Below, piece after piece: positions 42,098-53,399 of a stretch of 64,000 nucleotides of DNA (positions are counted from its first letter, which is position 1; each line of letters begins with the position of its first letter). The notes beneath the pieces are model-generated. The model did not search any database, was not told the DNA's origin, and saw only the letters and a program-made list of their open reading frames with translations. The stretch is from Pyropia haitanensis (taxonomy: Eukaryota; Rhodophyta; Bangiophyceae; Bangiales; Bangiaceae), in NCBI GenBank assembly GCA_008729055.1, contig SDUX01000001.1:2953206-3017205 (forward strand), written 5' to 3'. The position numbers were made by a program, and so were the translations under genes.

Positions 42098-44464
42098 TTA
42101 CGCATTCCGCCCGGCCCTCGCAGCAGAGCGCCCGCCCCTCCCCCCCCCGGCGACGACCGGCGCGGCCTCTGCAGCCTGCTGCGCCTCCTTGATAAACCGG
42201 ACAGTCAGGTTCAGGCTCCCCCGAGGCAGCGTTCCCTTTTTGTAGCCTTCGAGGAGCGTCCGCGCGAGGTCCTCGGGCGCCGACTCGTACACAATCGCCG
42301 ACCCTGTCACGTCGTGCTCGGCCGTTGCCGCCCGCACGGCGGCGCGGTACGCCAGCTTGGTCGGCCCGGGGAGGCCGCGGCACACAAACGCGGTCAGCGC
42401 CTCGGCCACCTCCTCGGGGCCCATCGCCGCGACGCCCGCAGGGTCATTGATGTCGGCAGCGGCGGACGCACCGTCTTCGGTGGCGGCGCGCACCAGCCGC
42501 GGCGCCGATGGGTCTTCGGCCAAGGATGCTTCAGTGTCGCCCCGCGGGCGGGCGCCGCCGCCGCCGCCTCCCGACGCGGGCGGCGCCGCCGCCCTGGACG
42601 CAGCTGCGGAGCCCGCCGGCATGGACGCGGCCGTCGAGCCCGGGCTGCCACTCGCCGACGGGGCGGCGCCGGCCTTGGCGGGCGCCGTCACCGCGCCACC
42701 TGCGGCGGCCACAGCACCCCCCCCGCTGCTGGCGGGGTCCCGCGGAACGGCGCCCACCGCCCGCGGCGGATTGCGGAGCAGCGCCACCACGTCGGTGTGG
42801 CCAAACTGGACGGCCGCCACCAGCGGGGTGTGCCCGCGGGTGGTCATGGCATCGACGGACGCGCCTGCCCGGAGGAGCACTGCCGCAACGTCGGCGTTGC
42901 CCTTGCGCGCAGCAATGTGGAGCGGGGTGGCGCCATCCGAGCGGGGCGCGTCGACGATCGCGCCCGCCTTGAGCAACAGGGCGCTCACATCAGAGTGATT
43001 GTAGCACGCCGCCATGTGGAGAGGGGTCCAAGCCTGGCGCAAGAAACGAGGTGAAAGTGTAGGCGAGCGCAGGTGACCAAAAGAACTCAACAAGGTCGTC
43101 AGCAACGGTTCTTGGCAGGCGTGCGGCCTGGCGGCTCACCTCTGTGAGCAGTGAGGCGGAACCGACTTGCTCGCACGCTCCCCACCGGTCCCCCTCACTG
43201 TCTGCGTAACAGCTCCTCAACCAAACTCACCTCATCAGCGCGAGCGTTGGGATCAGCGCCCCGGCGGAGCAGAAGCTCCGCTACCACATCATGGCCGTGA
43301 CACGCGGCCATGTGCAGCAAGCCCCAACCTATAACGACCAAACACGAGGAGCGGCGTAGAATACATGCGAGATCAATCAGTAGAGCGACGACCAAAACAG
43401 GAACAGAAAAAGAGGGCGTCAGTGTGGGCTCGGGGATGCTACTCTTGACTAACATGCACATCCCTCCCTTGCCCATGTGTTCCAGTGCCTGCCCCTGATG
43501 ATTCGCTCCAAAGCGATACAACCCACCACGTACCTGCATCAGCCGTCGCATCAACGGATGCCCCCTTGCGCAGCAGCAGCTCAGTGACCGCCGAGTGTCC
43601 ATTGCCACAAGACATGTGCAGCGGATACCACCGATCACGGGTCACGGCCTCCATGTCTGCACCCTTGCGCAGCAGCAGCGTGACAATGTCGGCAAAACCG
43701 TTGCCGGCAGCGACGTGCAGTGCCGTCGCACCGTCTTCGCGGGCCACGTCCACGCCCGCACCAGCCCGGAGGAGCGTAATGGCAACATCAAACTGGTCAT
43801 TCTCGGCGGCGACATGGAGCGGCGTCCAGCCTAAAGACCAAGACGCAGGGGAAAAGCCAAACACCAGAACAACAGCAAATCAATGCCAAAAGACGAGGAC
43901 AATGGGTCGGTGTGAGGAACGTCAGTGTCGGCCTAACCAGACACCATTCTCAGCATGCACGCCACTCCCAGCTCGCTCGACCCTCATCCAAAATCCTGCC
44001 GACGCCAGAAACGCACCTTCTTCTTCCGCCGCGTCCACATCCGCACCGCCCATGCCTAACAGCAGGGAGACCACGCCTTCGTGACCACCGGCAGCCGCCA
44101 TGTGGATGGGCCGCCACGAGTCTTGCGCCCGCGCATCCGCGTCGGCACCACGGGAGAGGAGCTCCTCCACCACCTGCCGCCGCCCGTGCTGCGACGCCAC
44201 GTGCAGCGCCGTCGCGGACGACTTGTTCAGCGGCCGCGACACCCCGTCAGGCGCCTGCGCCAGAAGCTCGCGAACGGCGGGGAGGTCGCCGCTCTTGGAC
44301 GCCGCCCCCATCCGCTTCTTCCACCCCGCCGCCGACAGGTGGTCGGAGAAGAGGCCCGCCGAGCCCGCCGACCCGGGGGGAGCCGTCAGGGGGGAGGGGG
44401 GAGGCGGAGGGGCGCCCTCGCGGCCGGGTTGGACGTCACCGGCTGTCCGTCGATTGGCCGCCAT
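42098..44464 (-). CDS. Ankyrin-repeat protein, four exons
   Basis: Exons (minus strand): 44464-44017, 43830-43534, 43328-43231 and 43033-42098. They total 1779 bases and 592 residues with all phases matching. Donors are GTGCGT, GTACGT and GTGAGT; acceptors are TTTAG, TATAG and CCAG. About nine ankyrin repeats span residues 65-340: SSATALHVASQHGRRQVVEE, SWRPIHMAAAGGHEGVVSLL, GWTPLHVAAENDQFDVAITL, GATALHVAAGNGFADIVTLL, WYPLHMSCGNGHSAVTELLL, GWGLLHMAACHGHDVVAELL, AWTPLHMAACYNHSDVSALL, GATPLHIAARKGNADVAAVL and HTPLVAAVQFGHTDVVALLR. A linker rich in Ala/Ser/Pro follows, then a C-terminal helical region (AALTAFVCRGLPGP-like and ARTLLEGYKKGTLPRGSLNL) of unknown type. Ankyrin arrays mediate protein contacts; the partner is unknown. 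Three introns fall between repeats, as expected for a modular array. Confidence 0.92.
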
Positions 44465-47400
44465 GGCGCCCGTGGTGGCAAAGCCGCAGGGAAAAAAACA
44501 AGGCAGGCGCAAAGTCGTCCGGTTCACACACCAGACGAGACGGACTTCGGGCGGCGGTGGATCCGACTCCGATGCACCTTGATGCAACGTCCGCCACGCC
44601 CCGCTCGCGACCACTGCAATCCCGACGCGGACGCCAGAGTCGTGCAGACCACCAGTAGCAACCGCAGCCGAAGGCAACGGCGAGAGATGGGCGGAGAGCA
44701 ACAGAACGCCGCGAACGATCAAACACAAAACCACCGCGCCGCGCAGGCCAACACACGCGGACGATGCCCCACCCGCGTGCGTGCCGATTCCGTCGGTGCA
44801 GTGGCGGTGGCCGCGAGTGCGAGCGGGAGAGCCGCAGCGGATCGGCGGGTTGCTTATGAACACACTTGCGCGTCCCCTCACGCGGCGCGGTGGGCCGAGA
44901 AAAAAAGGGTGCCGCCGGGCGAAGAAATGGGGCGCCGCAGCAGCGCGCGGCTTGCGGCGCCACCCAGGGCACACCCGACGACCCCCCCGCTGCCCGGAGG
45001 ATGGAACGGATGGCGCGCCAGGGCCAACTGCCAAGCGGCATTTGCGCTGGGTGGCCGCGTCGCTGGCACCTTCCGCGCCCCGCGTTACAGCAGTGTGGCG
45101 GGGGTGGCTTGGTGGCGTTTCCAAGCCGGTGGCGCGGGTGGACCGTGGCCGTCGGTCTGCAATAGCGGGCGGGGCGGTCGCACTGTCAGCTCCTCCCCGG
45201 GCGTCCCGCCCCCCGCGGGCCACCCGTCACACCGGCGCACCATTGGGCGTGCGCCCCCGGCTGTCTCCCACGTATGCATAGCAAGAGGTGTGGATTTGCA
45301 AAGGGGGAGGCGGTGGGGACCCCCAGCACCGGTGGCTGCGCCCGGCGGCACCCACAGCCAGCAGCTCGCAACGTCGCGGGGGTCGTGGCGGACTCAGCGG
45401 CGCCTGGCGCGACTCCCGCCTCGTCAGCCGATGGCTGGGGGCGGCCGGATTGGTGAACCGATGGAGCTCGCCTGGCTGGGCCAGGGGGCGTTCCCCAGTT
45501 CCGGACCACGTCACAAGGTTGGCTGGGAGGCGGGCCCCGTGCACGGAGAGGCAGTCCAGCGGGCCAGCCATCATTGATGGGGTGCTACGCGTAAAGTCCC
45601 CGCCGCGTCGCGGTTTCGCTGGTGACGGTCTCGGGTGTCCACGCAAAGGCCGTAGGCGCCGCACAGCAAGGACCGCCATCCGACACAGCGCTCGTCGTGG
45701 TGATCAGACAGGTGACAGGGACGTCCAGACGCTGTGGAGAAAAGCCAGCGTCATCAGGCATCCGCTGGCCGTTCACGTGGCGCCATCTGTGGCGAGTCCC
45801 ACCCCGGTTGGTGGGCCACGCGGCCGCCGCTGCTCGTATCCAGCTCCACTCGATCGCCATATTGGGCACCACTCGAGCATGGACGAGGCAATCGTGGGGT
45901 GGGGGGCTACTGTACTGTACGTAAGCGCAAGGTTCCGTCGAAGACACGGGCAAACCGATGGCGGCGGCGATGCCTCCCCTGCACTCTCTCGCCCGCCATC
46001 GTCCGACGGCGGCCGCCCGCAACCGGCCGCCACTGCCGGCGGCCGCCGCTCATGCGGTGGCAGTGAAGCGAAACACGCAGTGCTGGCAGCGGCGTTGAGC
46101 TGTCCGGTAGCGCGACAGTGGTCGACCGCCAGCGGCCGTGCCAGTTAGCGGCCACATCAGCGGGTGGGGTTTGGCAGTCGCCGTCGCGCGCGCGCGCGGC
46201 TGGCGTCGGGTGGTGGTGGCACTGGCATCATGGACAAAGTTCCTAAAGCTCCCGCTCTTGGTAACGCTCACGCACTTGCTGGGTAAATGAAGCAAGACGG
46301 CCTCGCGGGGTCACGGCAACGTGGGGTCCGCAGCGACGCAAGGACGCATTGGGGTGTTGCTTACGCCCATACGCTGCCGGTCACGGTCACCGCTGGTGCG
46401 CTGCCATGCGCTGAGTGCTCATCGAGAGAGACACCCGCCCAAATCGTCGCTGCACACGGAGCGGCTCCCTCTCTCTGGACGGTCAGCCGCGACTCGCCGT
46501 CCACGCGGCCCGTCTGGACCGGTCTGTGGGCGTGTGGCGGGCCCGGACAGAACGGCGCCCGGTGGCGGTAAAGACAAGGACGGCGGCCGCGGCAACAGCG
46601 GCGGCGGTGGTGTCTACCGCCCCACAGATGGGCGGTCGCCGCTCGCCCCGTCCGTCAGTCGCGCGTCGCCAGTAGCGACGGTGCTGCCACCGCCGTCGCC
46701 GCCAGCGGGGGGGTCCTCCCACGCGTTGCCACGGGGTGCCTCGCGCGCGGGGGGACAGGCGCGTGCGCGGACACCTCTCGAGCGGCGGCATGTGGCGCTG
46801 GCCCCACCGCCACGCCGTTGACGCAATGTACGGGAAGACGGGTAGCGGGGACGCCAGCGGCCGATGCCACTCCTCGGCGCCTGCGGGCGGCTTGCCTGCC
46901 TCTGCCCAGACAGCCTACGGGATCGCCAGCCCGGCCGCCTTCAAAAAGAGCCAGGTGAACACCCGTGCGGCTGCGGCCACCACCGCCACCACCGCCGCCG
47001 CAGCCAGCATTGCCAATGCAGTGGCATGACCGCCGGTGACACCCTGCCACATGCACGCGCCCGAGAGTCGCGGGCAAGAGCGTCCCAGCCCCATCGACTG
47101 CTCGCGGCGGCCTCCACAGGGGCCGCCCAACAGGGCGGGCACCTCACCAGCAGCGCGGCCGGCGGCGCGCGTGCGAGCGGGACCCACAAACCAGGGCTGC
47201 GCGCGGCACCCGGCCAGCGTCCCCATATGGGCCACCCTGAGCCGGCAGGCGACATCCCCTGCCGCCATGGCCCTTCCCCGAGCGGCGCATGGGCAACAGG
47301 GCCGGTCTTCACGAGCAGCGCGGCGAGTGCGTCACACACAACGGGATTCGCAGTTGGTGGGGCACGGAAAGAGCGCCGCTGTGGAGAGCGCCAGTGGGGT

Positions 47401-47497
47401 GCGAAAAAAACAGCGGCCCGCTGGACGGCAGTCAAGGCATGGGCCAGAGGGGAGCGCGAGACCGCGCTGACGCTGCCCGTCCCCCGACCCTGGGCCT
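44465..47497. other. Long region without a supported gene
   Basis: About 3 kb between the ankyrin start and the end of the quinone oxidoreductase gene, both on the minus strand. GC is moderate compared with neighbouring genes. Many frames are open on both strands but none resembles a family or shows consistent codon bias, apart from one small membrane-protein candidate at 46915-47268. The stretch next to 44464 should contain the ankyrin promoter. Confidence 0.4.
46915..47268 (-). CDS. Hypothetical small protein with C-terminal membrane helix
   Basis: A 117-residue frame whose last 35 residues form a convincing hydrophobic helix, TALAMLAAAAVVAVVAAAAR followed by VFTWLFLKAAGLAIP, in the position of a tail anchor. 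The N-terminal 80 residues are Gly/Ala/Arg/Cys-rich and unrecognised. It lies 230 bases downstream of the quinone oxidoreductase gene on the same strand. It could be a small tail-anchored protein, the last exon of a longer gene, or chance. Confidence 0.25.
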   Translation of the reverse strand: MAAGDVACRLRVAHMGTLAGCRAQPWFVGPARTRAAGRAAGEVPALLGGPCGGRREQSMGLGRSCPRLSGACMWQGVTGGHATALAMLAAAAVVAVVAAAARVFTWLFLKAAGLAIP

Positions 47498-48694
47498 CTA
47501 CCCATCCGCCACCCGCAGCACGACCTTGCCCACAACCGCGTTGGACGCCACCAGCGCGTGCGCCGCGGCCGCCTCCTCCAGCCCCATCACCGTGTGGACG
47601 ACCGGCGCGAGGCGCCCCCCCCCCGGCGTCGCGGCCAGCGCCGGCAGCACCTCCCTGCCAAACGCGGCGACCAGCCCGGCGCGGTACGCGGCGGGGCGCC
47701 CCCGCAGCGTCGTGGCGAGCACCGACACGCGGCGGGCCAGCAGTGCCGCCGGCACGGCCGCCGCCGCCGCGCGGCCGCCGCCGAGCGTGCCGTACAGCAC
47801 CCACCGCGCGTCGGGCGCGAGCAGGGGGGTGTGGGCGGCCCAGGCGCCGCCGCCGCCGACGGCGTCGAGGAGGAGGTCCACCCCGTCGGGCCCCGCCGCC
47901 GCCCGCACGCCGTCGGCGTAGGCGCACGGCGCGGCGGCGTCGGGTGCCGCCGCCGCGGCGGGCGGCCGCGGCACGGTCGCGGTGGCGCCGAGGGCCGCCA
48001 CCGCCGCTCGTCGCGCGGCGGTGGCGGCCGACCCAATGACGACGGGCACGCCAAAGTGGGCGGCCGCCAGCTGCACCGCGGCGGTGCCGACGCCGGCTGC
48101 CGCGGCGGTGACCAGCACCGACCGTGGCGGTGGGGGGTGGGGGGGGCGGGGGGGGGAACCCCCCCAGGGGGCGTCCGCAGCGACGGCGGCGGCGTCGATT
48201 CCCCGTGTCGGTGCCCCTACCCCCGTCGACTCAACCCCCCCCACGGCGGCGGCTGGCCGGACACACCCGCCCAGAAGGAGCAGCTGGTACGCCGCCACCC
48301 ACGCCTCCATCACCGCCGCCCCCCGGACGGCCCAGTCGTCCCCCCCCCAGCCCGGCGGCAGGCGAAGCACGCACCCCGCGTCGGCGGCGGCCACGTCCGC
48401 GTACCCCCCGCCTTGCAGGAGCGCCACCACCCGGTCACCACGGGCGAGGCCGCACCCCGCGGGCGGCCGGCCGATCACCGTGCCGGCCGCCTCGAGGCCG
48501 AGGATGGGCGTCACGCCGGGCGGGGGGGGGTACCGGCCGGCCGCTTGGAGGAGGTCCGCCCGGTTGACCGCCGTCGCGGCGATGGCGAGGAGGACCTGCG
48601 ACGGCGACGCCGACGGGGGGGGGACGCGCGCCAGCCGCAGCGCGCCGCCGGCGGTGGCCACCACCGCCCGCATGAGGGTGGGGGTGGGGGCCAT
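47498..48694 (-). CDS. PIG3-type NADPH quinone oxidoreductase (MDR superfamily)
   Basis: A single-exon gene of 398 residues related to human TP53I3/PIG3 and zeta-crystallin-like enzymes, which reduce quinones with NADPH. Key segments: ATAVNRADLLQAAGRYPPPP (the PIG3 hallmark), TPILGLEAAGTVIG, GDRVVALLQGGGYADVAAAD, the nucleotide-binding TAAAAGVGTAAVQLAAAHFG (about 200-220), VDLLLDAVGGGGAWAAHTPL, RVSVLATTLRGRPAAYR and the C-terminal ASNAVVGKVVLRV. No catalytic-zinc cysteine set is present, as expected for this subgroup. It is longer than the usual 330 residues because of insertions (about 155-190, 240-255) rich in Gly/Ala/Pro. The usual AAxGGVG loop reads AAAAGVG. Likely cytosolic; no transit peptide. 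Confidence 0.93.
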   Translation of the reverse strand: MAPTPTLMRAVVATAGGALRLARVPPPSASPSQVLLAIAATAVNRADLLQAAGRYPPPPGVTPILGLEAAGTVIGRPPAGCGLARGDRVVALLQGGGYADVAAADAGCVLRLPPGWGGDDWAVRGAAVMEAWVAAYQLLLLGGCVRPAAAVGGVESTGVGAPTRGIDAAAVAADAPWGGSPPRPPHPPPPRSVLVTAAAAGVGTAAVQLAAAHFGVPVVIGSAATAARRAAVAALGATATVPRPPAAAAAPDAAAPCAYADGVRAAAGPDGVDLLLDAVGGGGAWAAHTPLLAPDARWVLYGTLGGGRAAAAAVPAALLARRVSVLATTLRGRPAAYRAGLVAAFGREVLPALAATPGGGRLAPVVHTVMGLEEAAAAHALVASNAVVGKVVLRVADG

Positions 48695-49684
48695 GGCGGG
48701 TTAGAAGAAAAGTAGTGGGAGTACCGTGGATGGAAGCAGCGGGGGCATTGGTCGGATGGTGAGTGAGGAGGAGGACGTTGGGGACAAGGTGCCCTTTCTC
48801 CCCGACTGATCGCAGTGGTGTCTCATGCAAGGACCCTCCGCGGATCAATTGTTGGCCCCTCGCGGCGTCCCAGTGGCCGTGCGGGTCGCGTGTGAATCGG
48901 CCCGTACGAAGTTCTAGTTGGCGACGATTTTGCCGTCACGCCCCGCACTGCCCGTGCGAAAGGTCGGTGCACAATTTCCGAAGCCCTATTCTTTTTTCTC
49001 AACAGGTGGACAAGAAGCGAAGGCACCTATTGCACCATGTTCAGGTGGTCAGAGCATGCGGACGACGTCCTGTTGCGCTACGACGCAAAATCCGGGCACG
49101 TTGTTGTGCAATCTGTGCATCCGACGAGCACTCCTCGAAAAGAACAAGGGCAGTGCGAGGTGCGACCGCGAGCGGATCAGCGCCTTGCGGGGGCTGACGA
49201 GAAGCACAATCCAACAAAGGACCCTCTGGACAGGCTTCGGACGACAGCCTGACGGACAAGACATGCGGCAATACGGACGGCGAGAGGCTACATTCCAAGT
49301 GTATCCCGTGGTCTGAAGGACTGCCTGCAGCAACCTGGACCAGTGGGTTGCCCGTCCCGTCATGGTCACGATCACTCGCAAGCGTGCTGCTTTAACTGGA
49401 ACACAAGTGTACCGCAACGAGCGCGATGCCCTGGGGGACTGTCCAGACGTGTCCATGAGATGCGCACTTTGTCAGGCGCGCACGCCGACGCACAGGACGT
49501 GCGGGGGGTGCTGAGCGTGCTGATTTGCGCGGAGTGCACGCGAAAAGCTGCACTCGGCGTGCGCCCTCTCCGACCCTGAGACCCGTGCACTTGAGCCCGC
49601 GCACGGTGTCGGAGGGACCACGGGTTGAACACCGCAGCGGTGGTGGTGAGGTCGCAGTGCTGCTCATCCCCCCAACAAGACGAA

Positions 49685-49762
49685 GCAAAACCATCTTGTC
49701 AACTGACAAGGACAGAATATAAGTACCTCGGAGTTCCCTTAACACTCAATGAATTTAGGTGA
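49685..49762 (+). pseudogene. Non-LTR retrotransposon reverse-transcriptase remnant
   Basis: One frame reads AKPSCQLTRTEYKYLGVPLT then LNEFR. The YKYLGVxLT signature is highly characteristic of the thumb side of LINE-type reverse transcriptases. Sequence on both sides has stops or shifts frame, so this is a short degraded fragment. It is followed by an AT-rich segment that could be the rest of the element. Confidence 0.5.
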
Positions 49763-49934
49763 GGACGACACGTGGACATTTCTAAATAAAGTAATTTTTA
49801 TCGAAGTACAACAACAGCCAGCGGGTGACCCTCTGCCACCCCACCCGTCAGCCGCCGCGCGGCGCCCACCAGTTGGCGGCAGCGGCATGAAATGACCAAA
49901 TCTGCGCACCGCCGCGCTCCGCGCCCTCTCCCCC

Positions 49935-50720
49935 TTGCCAGAGCCCCTGCGGCGCACCCCCCCGCCGCCCCCCGCAAACCCCCCGCCACCCCAGCCCGCT
50001 CCCACCCCCCGCGTCGGCCCCACATCCCCCCCCCGCCCCCCCCCCCAGCTGCGGCATCCAAGGGGTGGTGGCCCCCTGGGCGGCCGCCGCGGGCTGGCGC
50101 CCCCCCCCCCCCCCCGGCGGGCGTGGCAGGAGGGGGGCGGGACGCCGGCGGCGGCCGCCGCGCGACCCCCGCCCGTGCATGTGTCTCTGGCCCCTGCCGC
50201 GGCGCCGCTCTGCAGTCCCGCGCTCGGCCGGCCGTCCCTCTCCCGCCCACCAGCCCGCCACCGCCCCGCCCGCCCACCAGCCCGCCCCGCCCCGCCCCGC
50301 CCGCCCGCCCACCCACCCGCCCACCCGCCGGCCCGCCCGCCCGCCCTCCCGCTGGACCGCCCGTCCGTCTGGCCGTCGACCTTTGCCCGCCCGCCCGCCC
50401 GCCCGTCCCCCCGCCCCGCTCGCCCGTCCGCCCGCGTCCGCGGTGGCCTGCCCCCTCGTTTGGCGGTTTGGCATCGCTGCCCCCCCGGTTGCTCCTCCCC
50501 CCTCCTCTGCCCCCGCTTGCATCCCCTCCCCCGCCCCTGGCCGCCGGCGTCCACGCTCGCCCACCCACCCACCCGCCCGCCCGCTCACCCGGCCGTCCCT
50601 CATCCCCACCGCATCCGCGCTGTCGGTCCCTCTTGCGTTGTGTTTGGCCGCGCCCCTTCCCTCCCCCCCCGCCCCCCTCGTCCGCTTCCTCTTCTTTCCC
50701 CTTTCCCCATCGGCGTCCCC
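49935..50720 (+). repeat. C-rich, G-poor low-complexity stretch
   Basis: Nearly 800 bases with strong strand asymmetry and tandem (CCGCCCGCC)/(CCACCCGCC) units, clearest at 50255-50420 and 50555-50590. Pro/Arg-rich frames on one strand and Gly-rich frames on the other are consequences of composition. It lies upstream of the SAP30-like gene on the same strand. Confidence 0.7.
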
Positions 50721-50836
50721 CTGCATGTCAACGTTTGTCCCGACGCGTCGCACGCGTCGTCAAGCGGCGGTGCTCGCCCCCCGGCGCCGCCGAGTGGCCG
50801 TTGCTGCCGCGGGAGCTTGGTCGGTGGGCGCCGTAT

Positions 50837-50868
<32 letters not shown>

Positions 50869-50961
50869 AGTGGCAGCGGTGGTGGCACGGCCGACTCTGA
50901 CGGACCGGTCGCTCGGTGCGGGGGAGGTGCGTGCGGGTGAGGCGGCGCCACTCCCACCGCC

Positions 50962-52153
50962 ATGACGTCCAAGCCCCGTGGCAAGGCAGCTGCTGCCAAG
51001 GACAAGGCCGGGACGGGGGTTCCCAAGCCGGTACGTGTCGGGTTGATGGGGGGGCGCTCGGGAGCGAGAGGGGTGGCTGCTGCTCTGGCGATGCACATTG
51101 CGGGGGCTTGCCCGGTCTGCGGGATGGACGTTCTGTTTGTCGTTCAGTTTGCGAGCAGCTGGGGGGACGTGCCCGCCAATGGTTGTATCTAACGTTGGGT
51201 TGTCGCGCATCTCTGCTTGCCTTTGTTGTTTTGTCCTGGGTGCCTGGGACTGGTCGCTTCGCAGTATGTGGACCTGTCTAAGCTCCACAAGAACTCACTC
51301 AAGCGGTACCTCACCCACTTTGGCATCGAGGCGAGGGGTAACACCAAAATCGAACTGTAAGTGACGTAGAAGGGGTCTAGGTCGGAGTGGGGGGGGGATG
51401 GGTGAGCTCGAGCTTCTTGGGGAGCACGGTGGGGGCCTACCCTCCCTGGACCATCTGCTGTGCTACTTGTCGTGCCTATCTGGCTGGCGGGCGTGAGCGC
51501 TGTGTGCGTGCCATATCGAGCAGGGTGCCAGCCTTGACGCACGAGGACCTTGTTGTCGTCTCTCACTGCGGCTGTTTCTTGAGGAGCGGGGATGCCGCCT
51601 CGTTCTGCTGCTTCTCTCCATGTGGTCGCTGCATCGCACACACGCTGACGCCGCAATCTTGCGCCTTCGTTTGAAGGAACCCCCGCTGCTCTGGTTGTGG
51701 TGCCCGGTGACGGTGGCACAGCTTGAAGATCGTGTCTGTCCACTTTGCGCAGATGCCTGTGCAAGAACTGGCGGTCGCGCGGGACTTTCACAACTTTGCG
51801 CGCTCGGAGCGTGGCAAGAGGATTCTCGAAAAAGGTACGTGGCCTGTTGGGTGCTGTGCTGCCCGTTTGGGGTTGCGCGTCTCCCGTGCTTGGGGCACTG
51901 CAGTCCACATGCTGCCGCGCCGCCAGTGGGAGCTGGCCTTGCGCCTGCAGAGCGGGCGGGGAGAGGGCGGGGGGGGGGCTTGCGCTCTCCCTCCCCGTGG
52001 TTTGCCGCTCTTTGCTCTGCTTGCGATGGCGGAGACTGACTAGCAGCTTTGGGTGTTTGCTGTGATGGCTTGCGTCCCCCCGTCTGCCCTGCCTTTGATG
52101 GAATGTCTCGACGGGGTCCCGCAGGGTCTGCCAACTTGCAAGTACGATCTTGA
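50962..52153 (+). CDS. SAP30-like Sin3-binding protein, four exons
   Basis: Exons 50962-51030, 51265-51356, 51722-51834 and 52125-52153 give 303 bases and exactly 100 residues. Introns begin GTACGT, GTAAGT and GTACGT and end GCAG, ACAG and GCAG. The basic Ala/Lys-rich start MTSKPRGKAAAAKDKAG leads into the SAP30 Sin3-binding fold: YVDLSKLHKNSLKRYLTHFG, NTKIELLKIVSVHFAQMPVQ, ELAVARDFHNFARSERGKRI. The D(L/F)SKL...LRRY..HF....L...V..HF motif order matches SAP30/SAP30L, which dock on the PAH3/HID region of Sin3 in histone deacetylase complexes. The exon 3 acceptor at 51721 was chosen over CAG at 51764 because only the former keeps the domain in frame. It is far shorter than animal SAP30 (about 220 residues) and lacks the N-terminal zinc finger. 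The last nine residues depend on a short final exon and are less certain. Confidence 0.8.
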
Positions 52154-53399
52154 TGACGGTAGTGTCGGCAGCGGTGATGGGCGCGCCGGCGCCGGCGCCA
52201 CCCGCGGTGGCGGGCGTCTGCCGCAGGCGATCTCCGTTTATTGACACGGGCCGTAGGGGGGGGGGAGGGTGCCCGCCATGTCTGGTCACTCGGGCTGCGC
52301 TGCAGTGTCCCCCACTTCCCACCTTAGAGGCAACAGCCCTCCTTTTTTCCCTCTCCGTGGCTGCCCCGTGTTCCTCTCCTGTTCTTCGTCGCGGCGTCGG
52401 TATTGCGTTGCGTGTCGTCGCCGCCAGCACGCCATGCACTTTTCCTATCGTTGCACACAGTTTATGGAGTGCTCGTCGAGCCGGTGCGGATGTCGGCGCA
52501 GGAGGGTGATCTCATCGAACCCCTCCCTTCCCTCGGCGACACTGCCGGCATCTCTTGCCGGCGCGGGTAGTAGCTCCGCACGGGACACGCGCTCGGGGAC
52601 AAGTCAAGTTTGCACCCCGCCGCTGCCTCCTCACGGACTGCGGGTTGATCGTGACTCACCCGGGTCCCGAGAGCTTGCTTACAGACTCACGCGCGACAAT
52701 CATGACCGACGCGCGACAGAGCGTAATTACTGCGCACGTGATCGCGTCACCATAATGACCCATTGACGACCAGAGAAGAGAGATTCAAGAATGATAGCAT
52801 TAAAAAAGCTGAACATCTACGGTTGTACCGCCACGATGTCACAGGATGACTTCACAGCCAACCAGGGCTCTGATTGGTTTATGGTGTTTTTACAAACGTG
52901 GAATATATATGAAAAGTTTTCTCAAGGTATTTGGCTTCTGTGAGAGGCGCTTTTGTGCGGTTTGATTGGCTCCTACTTTCCCGTTCTCCCCAAAACTACT
53001 GTCTCGCGCCGTGTCGCCATGTGTTGTCGTGACTCCCTCTGCTGACATCCCCTCTCCGCGCACGTTGAAAAAATGCCCTGGCGGACGTGGACGGGGACAG
53101 GCCGCCACCTTCGCCGTGCCCTGCCTTGGAGGCGTGGTGGCCACACCCCCTTCCCACTCTTCCCTCCTTGCCCGCCGCCTTGTCCCTCCCACCTTGCGCT
53201 CCCCGTGCCCGTGGGCTCGCCCATCGCTGTTGCCGATGCCGCCCACACGCCGCCGGCCGGTGCGTGCGCCGTGACGTCGTGCCGCCGCCCACCTCGCTGC
53301 CGCCGCCGTGCCCCTCTCCCCCGCCCGAGCGGCGGAGGGCTCTGACAAGTGCCAAGCGCGGCAGTGGGCGGTGGCGGGCGGGTGCGGTCGGTGGCGGCC
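52154..53399. other. Intergenic region with AT-rich centre
   Basis: No gene. 52680-52960 is the most AT-rich stretch of this part of the window (GGAATATATATGAAAAG near 52900). It probably contains the 3' end of the SAP30-like gene and the promoter of the transporter-like gene. From 53050 the sequence becomes GC-rich leader. Confidence 0.45.

Larger units (their letters stand above)
48695..50961. other. Intergenic region with RT scrap and C-rich stretch
   Basis: 48.7-49.7 kb is of moderate GC with no intact gene. It ends with a reverse-transcriptase fragment (49685-49762) followed by an AT-rich patch with TAAATAAAGTAATTTTTATC. From about 49.93 to 50.72 kb the plus strand is dominated by C with little G, including CCGCCCGCC-type simple repeats. 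This grades into the leader of the SAP30-like gene. Confidence 0.5.

Noticed and set aside
49892..50965. Large proline-rich protein gene
   Set aside because: Pro-rich frames arise in all three plus frames from C-rich repeats; no start, domain or codon bias distinguishes one.
51764..51764. CAG before ATGCCTGTGC as the acceptor for SAP30-like exon 3
   Set aside because: It puts the domain out of frame; the ACAG ending at 51721 preserves phase and adds the conserved LKIVSVHF segment.
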